Positions 24,623 to 34,763 are shown, counted from the first letter of the stretch. The stretch: DNA of 64,000 nucleotides from Campylobacter sp. CCUG 57310 (GCF_013201975.1 NZ_CP053845.1:1974195-2038194), one strand, 5' to 3'. Notes: generated from the letters alone by a model not told the origin. A program made the numbers and translations.

Positions 24623-25453
24623 TTATTTGCTTAAATTTAACCCAAACACAAACATCCTGCAAGAATTTCTAAAGGCGGGAATAAGTCCAAAAATCCTACC
24701 TCTAAGACTCCATCTGTTTTTATGCATATCCATCATCGTGCCTGTTTTTAGGTGTTTTATGGTGGTCTTATCCCACTCTTCAACCTCGCTTGGATCTTCT
24801 ATGCCCATCTTAAAATCAACTCTTTTTTTCATAAATTTAAGCGTATCATGCTTCCTAGAATCCATATTTGCGGCAAAATTATTTATAAGATCAAGCGCGA
24901 CTATGCCTTCAAACCTCTTAGCTAAATTTAAAAAGAACTCTTTAAAAACTTCTTTTTCAAAATACATCGCAACGCCTTCTAGAGCAAAGGCGAATTTAGC
25001 ATTTGGATGCTTTGCTTTAAGTTCGTCCATCCAAGCGGTTTCAAGCATGGAGCTAGAGATACTAAAGTTTTTCTTGGCTTTTGGCATGAGTTTGTCGCGA
25101 AGTACGATCACATCGGGAAGATCAAGGTCGTAAAAGATAGCATTGGGACATACCGACTCAAGCCTAAGCGGTCTAGTATCAAGCCCGGCGCCAACCTGCA
25201 CGATAACTACCTCATCGTTATCTTTGGCAAATTCCACAAGTGCGTCATCGATAAATTTCGCCCTTATTATAACTCCTACGCGACTTAGATCGCCAGCTTC
25301 AAATTTAGCAAAGTCATAATCTATCTTTTTAACTATCTTGCCTGAAAACTCATCTCTTAAAATCGGCTCTTTTACTTCGTTTTCAAGGCTTCTAAAGTAT
25401 AAGTTTATAAGCAGGGTTTCCGAGATGTCATCGTTAAAACCAATCTTTTCCAT
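24623..25453 (-). CDS. LCM-family SAM-dependent methyltransferase
   Basis: This 276-residue protein of the leucine carboxyl methyltransferase/PPM1-like group is often labelled as polyketide-type O-methyltransferase. The SAM motif VIVQVGAGLDTRPLRL lies near 84-99; YDLDLPDVIVLRDKL and FALEGVAMYFEKE (motif IV region) follow. No membrane span is seen. It is monocistronic and convergent with the coiled-coil gene. The methyl acceptor is unknown; the context gives no pathway. Confidence 0.8.
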   Translation of the reverse strand: MEKIGFNDDISETLLINLYFRSLENEVKEPILRDEFSGKIVKKIDYDFAKFEAGDLSRVGVIIRAKFIDDALVEFAKDNDEVVIVQVGAGLDTRPLRLESVCPNAIFYDLDLPDVIVLRDKLMPKAKKNFSISSSMLETAWMDELKAKHPNAKFAFALEGVAMYFEKEVFKEFFLNLAKRFEGIVALDLINNFAANMDSRKHDTLKFMKKRVDFKMGIEDPSEVEEWDKTTIKHLKTGTMMDMHKNRWSLRGRIFGLIPAFRNSCRMFVFGLNLSK

Positions 25454-25562
25454 ATCTTTAACCTTTATAATAATCTATATCAGTATTATAATCGAAAATA
25501 TATTAATCTCATATTACTGATTTGCAGTATAATTAGTTTAAATTTATCATTCGGAGGCAAAT

Positions 25563-26123
25563 TTGAAAGGCGATGAAAATTTAAAAAACTACTTTTCGAA
25601 GCTCGACTTAAGCGGTGAAATTTCAGACAAATTTTTAGAGCAATTCATGAAAGATCTTATAATAAACCGCACTCTTGTAATTTTCGGGTTTGAATTTGCC
25701 TTCGCAGAGATTGAAATTTATCTATCAAGCAAAGATAAGAACGTCTATAAAAGAGACACGAAGGCGGGTGAAATTTTCTTTCATAACTTTGGCTTTGATA
25801 TCTGCTTTGCAACTAAAGATGGCAAATTTGGCGGAGTGCTTATCCGATCTTTAAGACAAATTTATCCTAAAAACAAGAGCGAATTTATCCTCGGACCAAG
25901 ACGGTGCATGAGTAAAATTTTAAACTCAGACATAAAGGAGCTAAATTTCACACTTAAAATCTCCGAAGATCAAGAAAATTTTGGCTTTAGAAGCCAAAGG
26001 ATAAGAAGAGAGATAGATAAAAAGCCTTTAAGATTTACAAGCGAGAGTTTTGAAAATTTTATCGCAAGCAACGGTAAAGAGGCTAAAATTTATAAAACAT
26101 CTTTAAAACGCTACGAGCGGTAA
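25563..26123 (+). CDS. Hypothetical protein
   Basis: This 186-residue soluble protein probably starts at TTG 25563, preceded by GGAGG at a good distance. It contains FGFEFAFAEIEIYLSSKDKN, then AGEIFFHNFGFDICFATKDG and GGVLIRSLRQIYPKNK, a pattern that reads as a mixed alpha/beta fold with a DNA- or ligand-handling look. The C-terminal half is basic (RSQRIRREIDKKPLRF). I do not recognise the family. It is divergent from the methyltransferase gene. Confidence 0.7.
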   Translation: MKGDENLKNYFSKLDLSGEISDKFLEQFMKDLIINRTLVIFGFEFAFAEIEIYLSSKDKNVYKRDTKAGEIFFHNFGFDICFATKDGKFGGVLIRSLRQIYPKNKSEFILGPRRCMSKILNSDIKELNFTLKISEDQENFGFRSQRIRREIDKKPLRFTSESFENFIASNGKEAKIYKTSLKRYER

Positions 26124-26187
26124 AAACTTGGCGATTTATCACTCACATATCAAGTCTAAAGCCATAAATTCGCAGTCATTTGCAAAT

Positions 26188-26997
26188 TTATCTATAAACA
26201 AAATGATCGTCGCTTTTAAAATCCACTACCTCAAAAGTGCCTTTCCATGCAAAAATATAAATAAAAAAGCTGACAAGCAGAAAAATTCCGCCAAAGAAGC
26301 TTAAAAAATCCAAAACGACCATCACAAAGCCGGCAGAGTAAAACACGATATATTTCCTAAAAAGCCCGTTGCGAGTAAGACGCGCAAGCTCGGAAAATAC
26401 GTTAAATTGAATCATGAACACATATATAAGCAAAGCTAGAGTCGCAAGCTTAACCGCTACTATCAAATTTGCAAATTCGAGCATCAAGTTTGACGCTATA
26501 ATCATAACCGCCGACAAACCGATCAAAATAAACATGGATTTAGCGTAATTAGTATGTATATCGGGGCTTTGCGAGATCGTGGCGATATTTTTTAACGCAC
26601 AATAAGTTAGTATCATACTCGACGTAATCGCAACGACTTCAAGAACCTCTTGCTTTTTGCCAAAAACATCAAAAAACACTATATATATTTTGATCAAAGC
26701 AGGCAAAAGCGCAGATAAAATTCCTTGCCATTTAGCAACCGACAGCAATTCGTAATCTCTTGCCGCTTTTATCGTCTGTTCGCTCCTTTGGGGCTCTTTT
26801 TGAGGATCTTTTTCAGTCGGCTTGCTTTCATCTTCAGGCTGTATAATAAATATATTTTTAGCTTGAGTGCCTTCGGGCTTAAAGCGAACCCTATCGCCGA
26901 TAGCGGCTATGGCGTTTTTACAATCATCTTCACTGAATTTGTAGTATTTGCCGTCATCAGTAACAATAGTATCGTTATCTATGACCGTTGCTTTCAT
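26188..26997 (-). CDS. Hypothetical membrane protein
   Basis: This 269-residue protein begins with a small domain (MKATVIDNDTIVTDDGKYYK, then IGDRVRFKPEG, ending in IFII) that resembles a cold-shock/OB-like beta unit, then a charged linker (residues 55-75). About four or five hydrophobic segments follow from residue 90 to 250 (SAVMIIASNLMLEFANLIVA, then FVMVVLDFLSFFGGIFLLVS). No catalytic motif is visible. It sits alone beside the DUF3137 gene. Function unknown. Confidence 0.7.
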   Translation of the reverse strand: MKATVIDNDTIVTDDGKYYKFSEDDCKNAIAAIGDRVRFKPEGTQAKNIFIIQPEDESKPTEKDPQKEPQRSEQTIKAARDYELLSVAKWQGILSALLPALIKIYIVFFDVFGKKQEVLEVVAITSSMILTYCALKNIATISQSPDIHTNYAKSMFILIGLSAVMIIASNLMLEFANLIVAVKLATLALLIYVFMIQFNVFSELARLTRNGLFRKYIVFYSAGFVMVVLDFLSFFGGIFLLVSFFIYIFAWKGTFEVVDFKSDDHFVYR

Positions 26998-27132
26998 AAA
27001 TCCTCCTTACAAGAACGATTTTACTTGACAAACAAGCCAATTATAGCAAACTTAATAAATTTAAGCTGATTTATACATCTAAGCAATAATTAAGTAGCAT
27101 AAACGGTCTTCGTAATAAATACAAATTTTACG

Positions 27133-28005
27133 CTAACTCATCCAAATTTTACGGTTTAAATTTAGATCGCGGACGATATTTATGAAGCTTTTTATCTCGT
27201 TTTCATATCCCGCGATCGCCTTGCTTTTGCCGACTAACATCTGCGACATATCAGGCTCAAAGCTATCCTTGCCCATATCAATTGCCATATAAATTTTATC
27301 GGCTATCAAAACGGCGTTCATAGGGCAGTTAAACCTGCGCTCAAGATACCTAAACTGCTGCATAAGATAAGGAGTTAAAGCGTATCTAGCACCGATCTGA
27401 TCGGTCGTATAGACATCAAATATCTTTTCAAATTCCACATCGTCCATATGAGCTTTATGCCCGTATCTTTTAAATTTGGTAGAAAAATCCTTGTGCCTAA
27501 TTTGCGTTACACAGCTTAATTTCTTATGAAAATCCGCTACAAAAACTACGCCCAAAAACTGCACGCTTTGTCTTTTGCCGTTTTTAGTTTCGATAATTTT
27601 TGACGCTCGCACATCGCTAAATTTGATATTTACGCCATCCACATCGCCAAATATCAAGTCGTTGCCAGTGTATTTATCGATACCCGAAGTATCGTAAAGC
27701 ACCTCAAAATGCCCTATATGCACAAATTCCGTTCTACTGTAATTAAGCCCTAAATTTTTAACTATCTTTTGTATCACTTGCTGCTTAAATTTCTTCGTAA
27801 AATCCTCGGTAAGCATATTTTTAAAAAATCCAAGCAAACCAAAAAAACAGACGACACAAACTAACACACTTTGAGATATATCTCCCGTAAGGTTATACAA
27901 AACCCCGCCGGTAAAGAGGCTGATAGAAGCTACCAATATCCTCATACGAGTGAGTTTGGCGTTAATTTTTTTGCGCTCAAGCTCCAAAAGAGCCAAATCA
28001 GTCAC
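27133..28005 (-). CDS. DUF3137 domain membrane protein
   Basis: This 290-residue protein matches the DUF3137 family often encoded beside lemA. Two hydrophobic segments near the N-terminus (RILVASISLFTGGVLYNLTG and VCVVCFFGLLGFF) anchor it; the remainder is cytoplasmic, with GNDLIFGDVDGVNIKFSDVR and FRYLERRFNCPMNAVLIADK as family landmarks. It overlaps the lemA 3' end by 8 bp, so translation is coupled. The function of the pair is not established. Confidence 0.8.
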   Translation of the reverse strand: MTDLALLELERKKINAKLTRMRILVASISLFTGGVLYNLTGDISQSVLVCVVCFFGLLGFFKNMLTEDFTKKFKQQVIQKIVKNLGLNYSRTEFVHIGHFEVLYDTSGIDKYTGNDLIFGDVDGVNIKFSDVRASKIIETKNGKRQSVQFLGVVFVADFHKKLSCVTQIRHKDFSTKFKRYGHKAHMDDVEFEKIFDVYTTDQIGARYALTPYLMQQFRYLERRFNCPMNAVLIADKIYMAIDMGKDSFEPDMSQMLVGKSKAIAGYENEIKSFINIVRDLNLNRKIWMS

Positions 28006-28555
28006 GTTTAAAAAGCTCGCTTACATTATGGTTTGCGCGTTCATTTTCAGGAGCTTTGAAAAACGCCGCCTTTTTGAAATTCATGAAATTTGCAACGATA
28101 TTTGAAGGAAACATCTCAACGGCATTGTTATACTGCGTAACTGCGGCGTTATAAGCCCTTCTGGCTGCTGAAATTTGCTCTTCGACCTCGTTTAGGCTCT
28201 TTTGTAAAGTTAATATATTTTCATTTGCTTTTAGCTCAGGATAGTTCTCGACCGCAACTTTTAAATTCGGCATAAGCCCTGAAATTTGGCTGTTTAGATC
28301 AAATTTTTGCTCGCTTGTCATAGCTCCTTGCGCGCTTGATCTAAGTGCGGTAATGCGCTCTAAAAGGGATTTTTCATGCACTAGATACTCTTTTACGGAA
28401 GCTACTAAATTTGGTATGAGATCATAGCGACGCTTAAGCTGAGTATCAACTCCCGATTCGATATTTGAAACTTGATTTCGCTTCATAACAAGCGAGTTGT
28501 ATATAGTCACAAAAGCCAAAATAAGGGCAACAAAAACCCCTAAAGCATAATACAT
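27998..28555 (-). CDS. lemA: LemA family protein
   Basis: This 185-residue protein has a short N-terminal membrane anchor (LGVFVALILAFVTIYNSLVM) and a helical extracytoplasmic domain typical of LemA: RRYDLIPNLVASVKEYLVHE, LKANENILTLQKSLNEVEEQ, AARRAYNAAVTQYNNAVEMF and the ending FPSNIVANFMNFKKAAFFKA. The length is standard. It forms a two-gene leftward operon with DUF3137. Its role is unclear, although LemA proteins are widespread envelope proteins. Confidence 0.93.
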   Translation of the reverse strand: MYYALGVFVALILAFVTIYNSLVMKRNQVSNIESGVDTQLKRRYDLIPNLVASVKEYLVHEKSLLERITALRSSAQGAMTSEQKFDLNSQISGLMPNLKVAVENYPELKANENILTLQKSLNEVEEQISAARRAYNAAVTQYNNAVEMFPSNIVANFMNFKKAAFFKAPENERANHNVSELFKRD

Positions 28556-28700
28556 CTCTCATCCTTTTTGTTTAAAATTTTCAATAAAGTATATCAAAAA
28601 TAGGGTTAAAATTTATAATTAATTATTATGAAGAGTGTGGAGGATATAATCTGAATTTGTAGCCGCAAATTTCATCACGACTACAAAATTTTAGTTTATT

Positions 28701-30509
28701 TTACTCTTTTGATTTCGCCATTCTGCGTCTTATAGTCGGGTCAAGATAGCGTTTTCTGACACGAATATTTACAGGCGTTACTTCGACCAGCTCATCTTCT
28801 TCGATCCATTCAAGAGCGCGCTCAAGACTTAGCTTTCTAGGCGGAACAAGCTTGATCGCATCGTCGCTTCCGCTTGCACGCACGTTGGTTAAATTTTTGC
28901 CTTTGATAGGATTTACGTCAAGGTCGTTTGGACGGCTATGCTCGCCGATTATCATACCCACATAAACCTTAGTCTGCGGATCGACAAAAAGCACGCCGCG
29001 ATCTTGCAGGTTAAATAACGAATACGCAAGCGTTACGCCGTTTTCCATAGAAACCAGCGCGCCATTGCCTCTTTGCTCCACGCTTCCGCTAAGCGGGCGG
29101 AATTCCAAAAAGCTATGATTCATCACGCCTTCGCCTTTGGTATCTGTTAAGAACTGACTTCTAAAGCCGATTAGTCCGCGCGCAGGGATTTCAAATTCGA
29201 TTCTGGTTTGTCCGTCACCCGTAGGACTCATCGAGACCATTTCAGCCTTTCTGCGACCAAGTTTTTCTATAACCGTTCCGCTAAATTCATCAGGCACGTC
29301 TATCACAAGCAGCTCAAAAGGCTCGCATCTTACGCCCTCGATCTCTTTTACGATTACTTCGGGTCTGCCAAGACAAAATTCAAAGCCCTCTCGGCGCATA
29401 TTTTCAGCCAAGATCGTTATCTGAAGCTCGCCGCGCCCGCTAACTTTAAATTTCCCTTCGCCTTGATTTTCATACTTCATCGCGATATTTGTCTTCATCT
29501 CGTTTGCAAGTCGCTCATCAATCTTATTTGACGTTACGTGTTTGCCTTCCGTTCCCGCAAGCGGGCTATCGTTAACCGAAAAAACTACGCTCAAAGTAGG
29601 CTCTTCTATGCGAAGCGGATCAAGCGGCATAGGCGAATTTGGATCAACCACGCTATCGCCCACGTCAAGCGCGTCAAATCCCGCAATCGCCACGATATCG
29701 CCCACTCCGGCTTCTTCTATATCGCGTCTTTCAAGCCCCAAAAATCCAATGAGTTTTGAAATTCTACCCGTTGATTTCGTGCCGTCTGCCTTAGCTAGCA
29801 TTACGTTTTGGTTTTTAGAAATTTTGCCGTTAAAAATTCTCGCAATACCTATTTTACCCACATAATTATCATAATCAAGCGTGAAAACTTGAAGCTGCAA
29901 AGGATTTTCCAAATTTCCGCTTGGCTCGGGTACATGCGCTAAAATCGTCTCAAAAAGCGGCTTCATATCGACATTTTCATCGCTTAAATTTAACTTTGCA
30001 TAACCGTTTCTAGCAGCGGCATAAACAACAGGGAATTCAAGCTGCTCGTCATTTGCTTCAAGAGCCACGAAAAGATCAAAAATTTCATTTACTACGCGAT
30101 CAGGATCGCCTGCGGGCTTATCTATCTTATTTACCACGACTATCGGGCGAAGACCCAAAGAAAGAGCCTTTTTAACGACGAATTTGGTTTGGGGCATAAC
30201 GCCTTCTTGCGCATCTACGAGCAAAAGCACGCCGTCAACCATCTTTAGCACACGCTCAACCTCACCGCCAAAGTCCGCGTGCCCCGGAGTGTCGATGATG
30301 TTTATCTTTGTATCTTTGTATTTTATCGCGGTGTTTTTTGAAAGGATTGTGATACCGCGCTCTCTTTCGATATCGTTACTATCCATAACACGCTCGCCGA
30401 CGTTTTGATGCTCGTTAAATGTGCCTGATTGTTTAAGCAGTTCATCAACCATCGTCGTCTTGCCGTGATCAACGTGCGCGATGACGGCTATATTTCTAAT
30501 CTTTTCCAA
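28701..30509 (-). CDS. typA: Translational GTPase TypA/BipA
   Basis: This is a 602-residue ribosome-associated GTPase involved in stress and cold adaptation and in large-subunit assembly. G-motifs are [12 protein letters not shown] (10-21), [17 protein letters not shown] and NKIDKP. Domain II follows, then the BipA-specific C-terminal domain with [40 protein letters not shown] and DQVNP-like tail residues ([19 protein letters not shown]). The length is standard. It faces away from the fliK operon; the divergent gap is 125 bp. Confidence 0.96.
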   Translation of the reverse strand: MEKIRNIAVIAHVDHGKTTMVDELLKQSGTFNEHQNVGERVMDSNDIERERGITILSKNTAIKYKDTKINIIDTPGHADFGGEVERVLKMVDGVLLLVDAQEGVMPQTKFVVKKALSLGLRPIVVVNKIDKPAGDPDRVVNEIFDLFVALEANDEQLEFPVVYAAARNGYAKLNLSDENVDMKPLFETILAHVPEPSGNLENPLQLQVFTLDYDNYVGKIGIARIFNGKISKNQNVMLAKADGTKSTGRISKLIGFLGLERRDIEEAGVGDIVAIAGFDALDVGDSVVDPNSPMPLDPLRIEEPTLSVVFSVNDSPLAGTEGKHVTSNKIDERLANEMKTNIAMKYENQGEGKFKVSGRGELQITILAENMRREGFEFCLGRPEVIVKEIEGVRCEPFELLVIDVPDEFSGTVIEKLGRRKAEMVSMSPTGDGQTRIEFEIPARGLIGFRSQFLTDTKGEGVMNHSFLEFRPLSGSVEQRGNGALVSMENGVTLAYSLFNLQDRGVLFVDPQTKVYVGMIIGEHSRPNDLDVNPIKGKNLTNVRASGSDDAIKLVPPRKLSLERALEWIEEDELVEVTPVNIRVRKRYLDPTIRRRMAKSKE

Positions 30510-30582
30510 AATTTTATCTCCAATTTCCTCAAAATAAGTCCGATTATATCTAAATTTTTCTTACATTTTTAATAGGATAAAT

Positions 30583-30599
30583 TTGGAATGAAATTTGCA
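30583..30599 (+). promoter_or_regulatory. Sigma-54-type promoter for fliK operon
   Basis: TTGGAATGAAATTTGCA matches the TTGGCACN5TTGCW consensus, with GG (30585-30586) and GC (30597-30598) exactly 12 bp apart. It lies 36 bp before the fliK start. RpoN control of middle flagellar genes is known in Campylobacter. Confidence 0.75.
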
Positions 30600-30634
30600 T
30601 ACAAATTAGAAGTTAAATTTTAAAGGGGCGATTT

Positions 30635-32023
30635 ATGCAAACTTCCCAGAGCAAAATTCTCTCGTTTGACGCTAGTATAGCAGGCGGCATTAAGCAGCCA
30701 AATACAAACTCAAGCAGCGAAGAAAACGGAGAATTTCTATCTTTGGTTCTTGAAGCCGCAGCAGGCAAGGGCGAAAATTTAGATGAAAAAGATATAAAAA
30801 ATATCGTAAATTCCGTAAATATGTCGGCTCAAAAAAGAGCGCAATCCGAGCAAAAAAGCGAGGATATAAACGTAAAAGAAATTTTAGGCGACGAAGAGGC
30901 GAGCAAGCTTTTTACAAACGTTACGTTTATGCAGCTTTTGCAAATCCTTGAGATGTTAAACGGCGGCGAGAAAATTTCCAAATTTCCAAATTTCACCGCT
31001 CCGCTTACAAAGGCTCTTTCAAATGAAGCGACTATTCACGAATTAAAAAGCGCAAAAAATATCCATGAGCTAATTGTCATTGCTAAAAGGCTAAATTTAG
31101 GGCTTGAAAAGATAACGATAAGCAAAGAGCAAGCTAGCGAACTAAGCGCTAAATTTCCGAATTTAGGTCAAAAAGAATTTTTTCTACCGGTAAAACCTGC
31201 TGAAATTTATAGCATGGAGCTAAAAGCAAAAGTTGAAGAAGCCTTGCAGCTTAGCAAAGACGATGCCCAACCCGTTAAGCTAAATAAGCTCCTGCAAGAG
31301 ATTTCAAAAGAAATAGCAAACGAAGCAAGAGCGAATTTAAGCTCAAATTTAGTGGATAAGCAGACTCCAAAGGTGGAGAATTTAAAGTCCGCCCAAGTTC
31401 AAATTTCAAATGAAATCACAAAAGAGAATATATCTCAAACCATACAAAAAGAATCAATAAAAGCAGACGAAAAAAGCCTAAATACAAGCAAGGTAAATTT
31501 ACAAAGCTTGCTCTATCCTCAAAGAGAACAAAGCGAAACTAGCGGAGAACAAAGTAGCCCAAACAGCGAAAGCGAGCTAAATTCCATGGTGCGTGAGATA
31601 ATGCAAAACGCAAGAAGTCAAAGCAAAAATTTACAGCTTGTAAGACAGACTTTTGATAACTTTAACACTACGCTAAAAGAGCAGGTTGAAGCTTACAAAT
31701 CGCCTTTTATGCGCTTTAACATTACGCTCAATCCGTTAAATTTAGGCGAGGTTGAGATCACGATGGTAAATCGCGGAAACAATCTGCATATAAATTTTAA
31801 CTCCACGACGCAAACCATGAATTTGTTTTTGCAAAATCAGGCGGAATTTAAAGCGAGCTTAGTTAATATGGGTTTTACCGAGCTTGAGATGAATTTTAGC
31901 GATCAAAATCAAAGAAAAGATCAAGGTGGCAAAGCATATAAAGGTTCAAAATTAACAGAAAACGAAGGCATGGAGATAGCCGAAAGTCCTATGCTTGAAA
32001 TCGTATTACCGAAGTATATTTAA
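30635..32023 (+). CDS. fliK: Flagellar hook-length control protein FliK
   Basis: This 462-residue protein would measure hook length and switch export specificity from hook to filament subunits. The long N-terminal part is low-complexity, rich in Ser, Glu, Lys and Asn, as in FliK rulers. The C-terminal domain carries the family core PFMRFNITLNPLNLGEVEIT, then MVNRGNNLHINFNSTTQTMN and FLQNQAEFKASLVNMGF. It is first of three genes, fliK-flgD-flgE, behind a sigma-54-type promoter. The variable N-terminus makes exact length comparison of little use. Confidence 0.85.
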   Translation: MQTSQSKILSFDASIAGGIKQPNTNSSSEENGEFLSLVLEAAAGKGENLDEKDIKNIVNSVNMSAQKRAQSEQKSEDINVKEILGDEEASKLFTNVTFMQLLQILEMLNGGEKISKFPNFTAPLTKALSNEATIHELKSAKNIHELIVIAKRLNLGLEKITISKEQASELSAKFPNLGQKEFFLPVKPAEIYSMELKAKVEEALQLSKDDAQPVKLNKLLQEISKEIANEARANLSSNLVDKQTPKVENLKSAQVQISNEITKENISQTIQKESIKADEKSLNTSKVNLQSLLYPQREQSETSGEQSSPNSESELNSMVREIMQNARSQSKNLQLVRQTFDNFNTTLKEQVEAYKSPFMRFNITLNPLNLGEVEITMVNRGNNLHINFNSTTQTMNLFLQNQAEFKASLVNMGFTELEMNFSDQNQRKDQGGKAYKGSKLTENEGMEIAESPMLEIVLPKYI

Positions 32024-32043
32024 TAATCAAAAAAGGAAAAAAT

Positions 32044-32763
32044 ATGGCTACAAATATCAATAACGGCTTAGGCTCAAATCAATTCACAATCGACAAAATG
32101 AAAGCGCAAAAAGAGGCTGAAGCACTTGCTAAAGCAAACGGAACAAATCCTAGAGCGCAACTTGATAAGGATGCGTTTATGAAACTTCTTTTAACAGAAC
32201 TTCAATACCAAGATCCGACAAGTCCTATGGATAGCGAAAAGATGCTCACGCAGACATCCCAACTTGCCACTCTTGAAACTCAAGAAAACACAAACCAGAT
32301 GATGAAAAAGCTGGCGGATCAGCTTAAGATGAGTACAAGTATGTATGCGGTTTCGGCTCTTGGCAAGATGGCAAACGTAGGCGAAAGTATAATAGTAAAA
32401 ACCGATAAATCAACTAATATTAAGTTTAACGGTTACTTCGAAAAAGACGCCACTGAAGGCACTTACACTATCAAAGACAAAGAAGGAAACGTCATAAGAA
32501 AGCAGACCTTTAAAGACGCTAAAGCGGGAGTTTTTGCCCTTGAGTGGGACGGCAAGGACAACTCCGGCAACGAAGTAAAAGCGGGCGTTTATAATGTAGA
32601 GATAGCCTACAAAGACAAAGACGGCAAAAATCACAACAGCGGCACGGGCACATACCCTGTCGAGGCGATTAGATTTGTCGATGGCGAAGCGCAGGTAAAA
32701 ATCGCAGGACAATATGTAAATTTAAGCGCGATTAAAGAATTTACCGAACCTAAAAAAGGATAA
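32044..32763 (+). CDS. flgD: Flagellar hook assembly (cap) protein FlgD
   Basis: This 239-residue hook-cap protein would guide FlgE polymerisation and be discarded after hook completion. The conserved N-terminal core LDKDAFMKLLLTELQYQDPT, then PMDSEKMLTQTSQLATLE (about 39-80) is diagnostic. The C-terminal half has the FlgD Ig-like/tudor parts with GVFALEWDGKDNSGNEVKAG. It starts 20 bp after fliK with AAAAGG, and flgE starts 3 bp after its stop. Confidence 0.93.
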   Translation: MATNINNGLGSNQFTIDKMKAQKEAEALAKANGTNPRAQLDKDAFMKLLLTELQYQDPTSPMDSEKMLTQTSQLATLETQENTNQMMKKLADQLKMSTSMYAVSALGKMANVGESIIVKTDKSTNIKFNGYFEKDATEGTYTIKDKEGNVIRKQTFKDAKAGVFALEWDGKDNSGNEVKAGVYNVEIAYKDKDGKNHNSGTGTYPVEAIRFVDGEAQVKIAGQYVNLSAIKEFTEPKKG

Positions 32764-32766
32764 GAG

Positions 32767-34392
32767 ATGGTAAGAAGCTTTTATAACGGAGTAAGCGGAG
32801 TTAAGACGCAAAATTTCGGCATGGACGTTTGGGCGAACAATATCTCAAACATAAACAATGTCGGCTTTACGGCTTCTATCCCTGAGTTTAAAAGCATCTT
32901 TTATCAAAGCGTCATAAGCGCGGGCAATAAGCCGACAACCGATCAAGCTGGGCTTGGAGCATCCAGACAAACTACCGCTCTTAGCTTTTACAAACAAGGC
33001 TCGATGATAGCTACTGACAACAGGCTTGATATGGCGATACAAGGTGACGGGTTTTTTGGAGTGCTTGATAGAAATGGGCAGACTTACTACACCCGCACGG
33101 GGTCTTTTGGCGTAGATAAAGAAGGGTATTTGGTAGATAATAGCGGCAGATACGTAACAGGTGTGCAAAACCCGCTAACTAGCGTAACTCCTAGCAAAAA
33201 CGCTCTACAAATTTTTGGCAAAACCCACTCTATAACGCCTTATCTTGAGGCTTATACCTTGGCTGCCGCAAGCGATCTTGAGCTTGGAGATATCGCCTCT
33301 CAAGGCAAAATAAAACTGCCTGATTTTTTATATCTACCATCCGAAGTAACGACAAAAATTTCTTATAAAGGCACCCTAAACTCAAGCATCATAAAAGAGC
33401 AAGTCGAAGTGCCGATTGATGAAAAAACTTACGTAAGCAACGTAGATCTTGCCACAAGAAGGATAAATTTAAGCGGAAAAGTAGAAAAAAGCGACACTAT
33501 ATTCGAGCCAAAAGAGGGCAATATGGTGCGGGTAAATTTAACCGACGCAAACGGGATCAAAACTTCGGTAATCGGCGCGCTTGACAAAGAGGGCAATTGG
33601 GTCATAAACGAGCCATTGCCTGCGACATTTGATCTTACCAAACCTCTTAGCATAAGCGCAACATTAACAACCATACAGGAAAAAGCAAACAAAGAGAAAT
33701 TCGTAACCGAATTATACGGGCCAAACGGCGAGAAAAACACCCTTACGATTGATTTTACGAAAAAAATCCCTCAAGGCGCAAACCAAACAATCTGGCAAGC
33801 CGTAGCTACCGTAACAGCGCCTGATAAAAGCGTGCTTTCAACTTCAAAGGGCGAATTTGTATTTGGTGATAAAGGTACGCTCATTTCACACACTTTGAGC
33901 GGGCTTAGTAATGGAGGAACACCTCTAAAAATCGACTTTGGCTCGCAAACTCCGGCAGGATACGTTGGGCTAACAAGCAGTGCAGGAGCAAAAACTCTAT
34001 CCGTAACCAAAGACGGCGCAGCGGAAGGAATTCTCAAAGAGTATTTCACAAACAGCAGCGGAAATATCCTAGCAAGCTTTACTAACGGCAAATCAATAGC
34101 CGTAGGCAAGGTTGCGCTTTATCACTTTCAAAACAAGCAAGGATTAGCAAAGCTTGGCGAAAATATCTACGCTCAAAGTGCAAATTCTGGTGCGCCGATA
34201 TTTTATAAAGATAAAAACGGCAAGAGTATCTACGGAGCAAAAGTCGCAAGCTCGACGCTGGAGCAGTCAAATGTAAATTTAGCCCAAGCGCTAACCGAAG
34301 TAATCGCCATACAAAAGGCATTTGACGCAAACGCAAAAAGCATCACGACAAGCGATGATATGATAAAAACGGCGATAAATTTAAGAAGATAA
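32767..34392 (+). CDS. flgE: Flagellar hook protein FlgE family
   Basis: This 541-residue axial protein begins MVRSFYNGVSGVKTQNFGMD then WANNISNINNVGFTA, the rod/hook N-terminal signature. QGDGFFGVLDRNGQTYYTRT is the F-x-V motif area, and the C-terminus ASSTLEQSNVNLAQALTEVI then KSITTSDDMIKTAINLRR completes the coiled D0 domain. A second, longer FlgE-like gene lies at 56942. C. jejuni also has two, one downstream of fliK-flgD as here. The bulk of the hook is probably made from the longer one; this one's exact role is less clear. Confidence 0.9.
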   Translation: MVRSFYNGVSGVKTQNFGMDVWANNISNINNVGFTASIPEFKSIFYQSVISAGNKPTTDQAGLGASRQTTALSFYKQGSMIATDNRLDMAIQGDGFFGVLDRNGQTYYTRTGSFGVDKEGYLVDNSGRYVTGVQNPLTSVTPSKNALQIFGKTHSITPYLEAYTLAAASDLELGDIASQGKIKLPDFLYLPSEVTTKISYKGTLNSSIIKEQVEVPIDEKTYVSNVDLATRRINLSGKVEKSDTIFEPKEGNMVRVNLTDANGIKTSVIGALDKEGNWVINEPLPATFDLTKPLSISATLTTIQEKANKEKFVTELYGPNGEKNTLTIDFTKKIPQGANQTIWQAVATVTAPDKSVLSTSKGEFVFGDKGTLISHTLSGLSNGGTPLKIDFGSQTPAGYVGLTSSAGAKTLSVTKDGAAEGILKEYFTNSSGNILASFTNGKSIAVGKVALYHFQNKQGLAKLGENIYAQSANSGAPIFYKDKNGKSIYGAKVASSTLEQSNVNLAQALTEVIAIQKAFDANAKSITTSDDMIKTAINLRR

Positions 34393-34401
34393 CTCCTCTC
34401 T

Positions 34402-34436
34402 TTCGGCGAGTTTAGTTAAGCGCTAGATTCGCCGAA
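34402..34436. terminator. Hairpin after flgE
   Basis: TTCGGCGA (34402-34409) pairs with TCGCCGAA (34429-34436), downstream of the flagellar operon. A likely terminator without a strong T-run. Confidence 0.5.
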
Positions 34437-34497
34437 TTTATAAATTTAATTAATAAATACTACAAATTATTTTAGCTAAAATTAATAATTTATTTTA

Positions 34498-34526
34498 TAT
34501 AATTTCAATATTCATTATCATTAATT
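34498..34526 (+). promoter_or_regulatory. Promoter with possible Fur-like site
   Basis: TATAAT (34498-34503) is followed by ATTCATTATCATTAAT (34510-34525). The latter resembles half of the GATAAT-repeat Fur box when read on the minus strand. It precedes the first twin-CX3C peptide gene. The Fur reading is weak. Confidence 0.35.
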
Positions 34527-34543
34527 TATAAAGGAGAGTTGCT

Positions 34544-34763
34544 ATGAAAAAGTTATCATTAACTATAGTGGCTATTATCTCTAACAATAGTTTTAGCAGA
34601 TTCAGACATGAAACCGGTATGGCCACGGGATGTTGATCCAGGTCTTGTTGAATTTTGTCACTTTGCATGCGAACATCATTTAGGCAAAGATAAAATGGGG
34701 CAAGGTTTTGCATACACTAATTGTTTTAATTCATGCATTGAACGAAAGGGGCTAGGATTTTGA
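34544..34763 (+). pseudogene. Exported twin-CX3C peptide, frameshifted
   Basis: ATG 34544 follows AAAGGAGAG and begins a signal peptide MKKLSLTIVA. One extra base around codons 10-11 pushes it out of frame, to an early stop. The +1 frame continues the signal peptide (LSLTIVLADSD) and then encodes a mature peptide with two C-x3-C pairs, EFCHFACEHH and TNCFNSCIERKG, ending at TGA 34761. That TGA overlaps the ATG of the next gene, as expected for coupled translation, which supports this frame as the real one. The product would be about 70 residues, exported and probably disulfide-bonded. It resembles the gene at 35234. True decay or sequence error cannot be told apart here. Confidence 0.6.

Noticed and set aside
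29208..29865. Several plus-strand frames of 70-110 codons
   Set aside because: They are antisense shadows of typA, which is complete and conserved on the minus strand.
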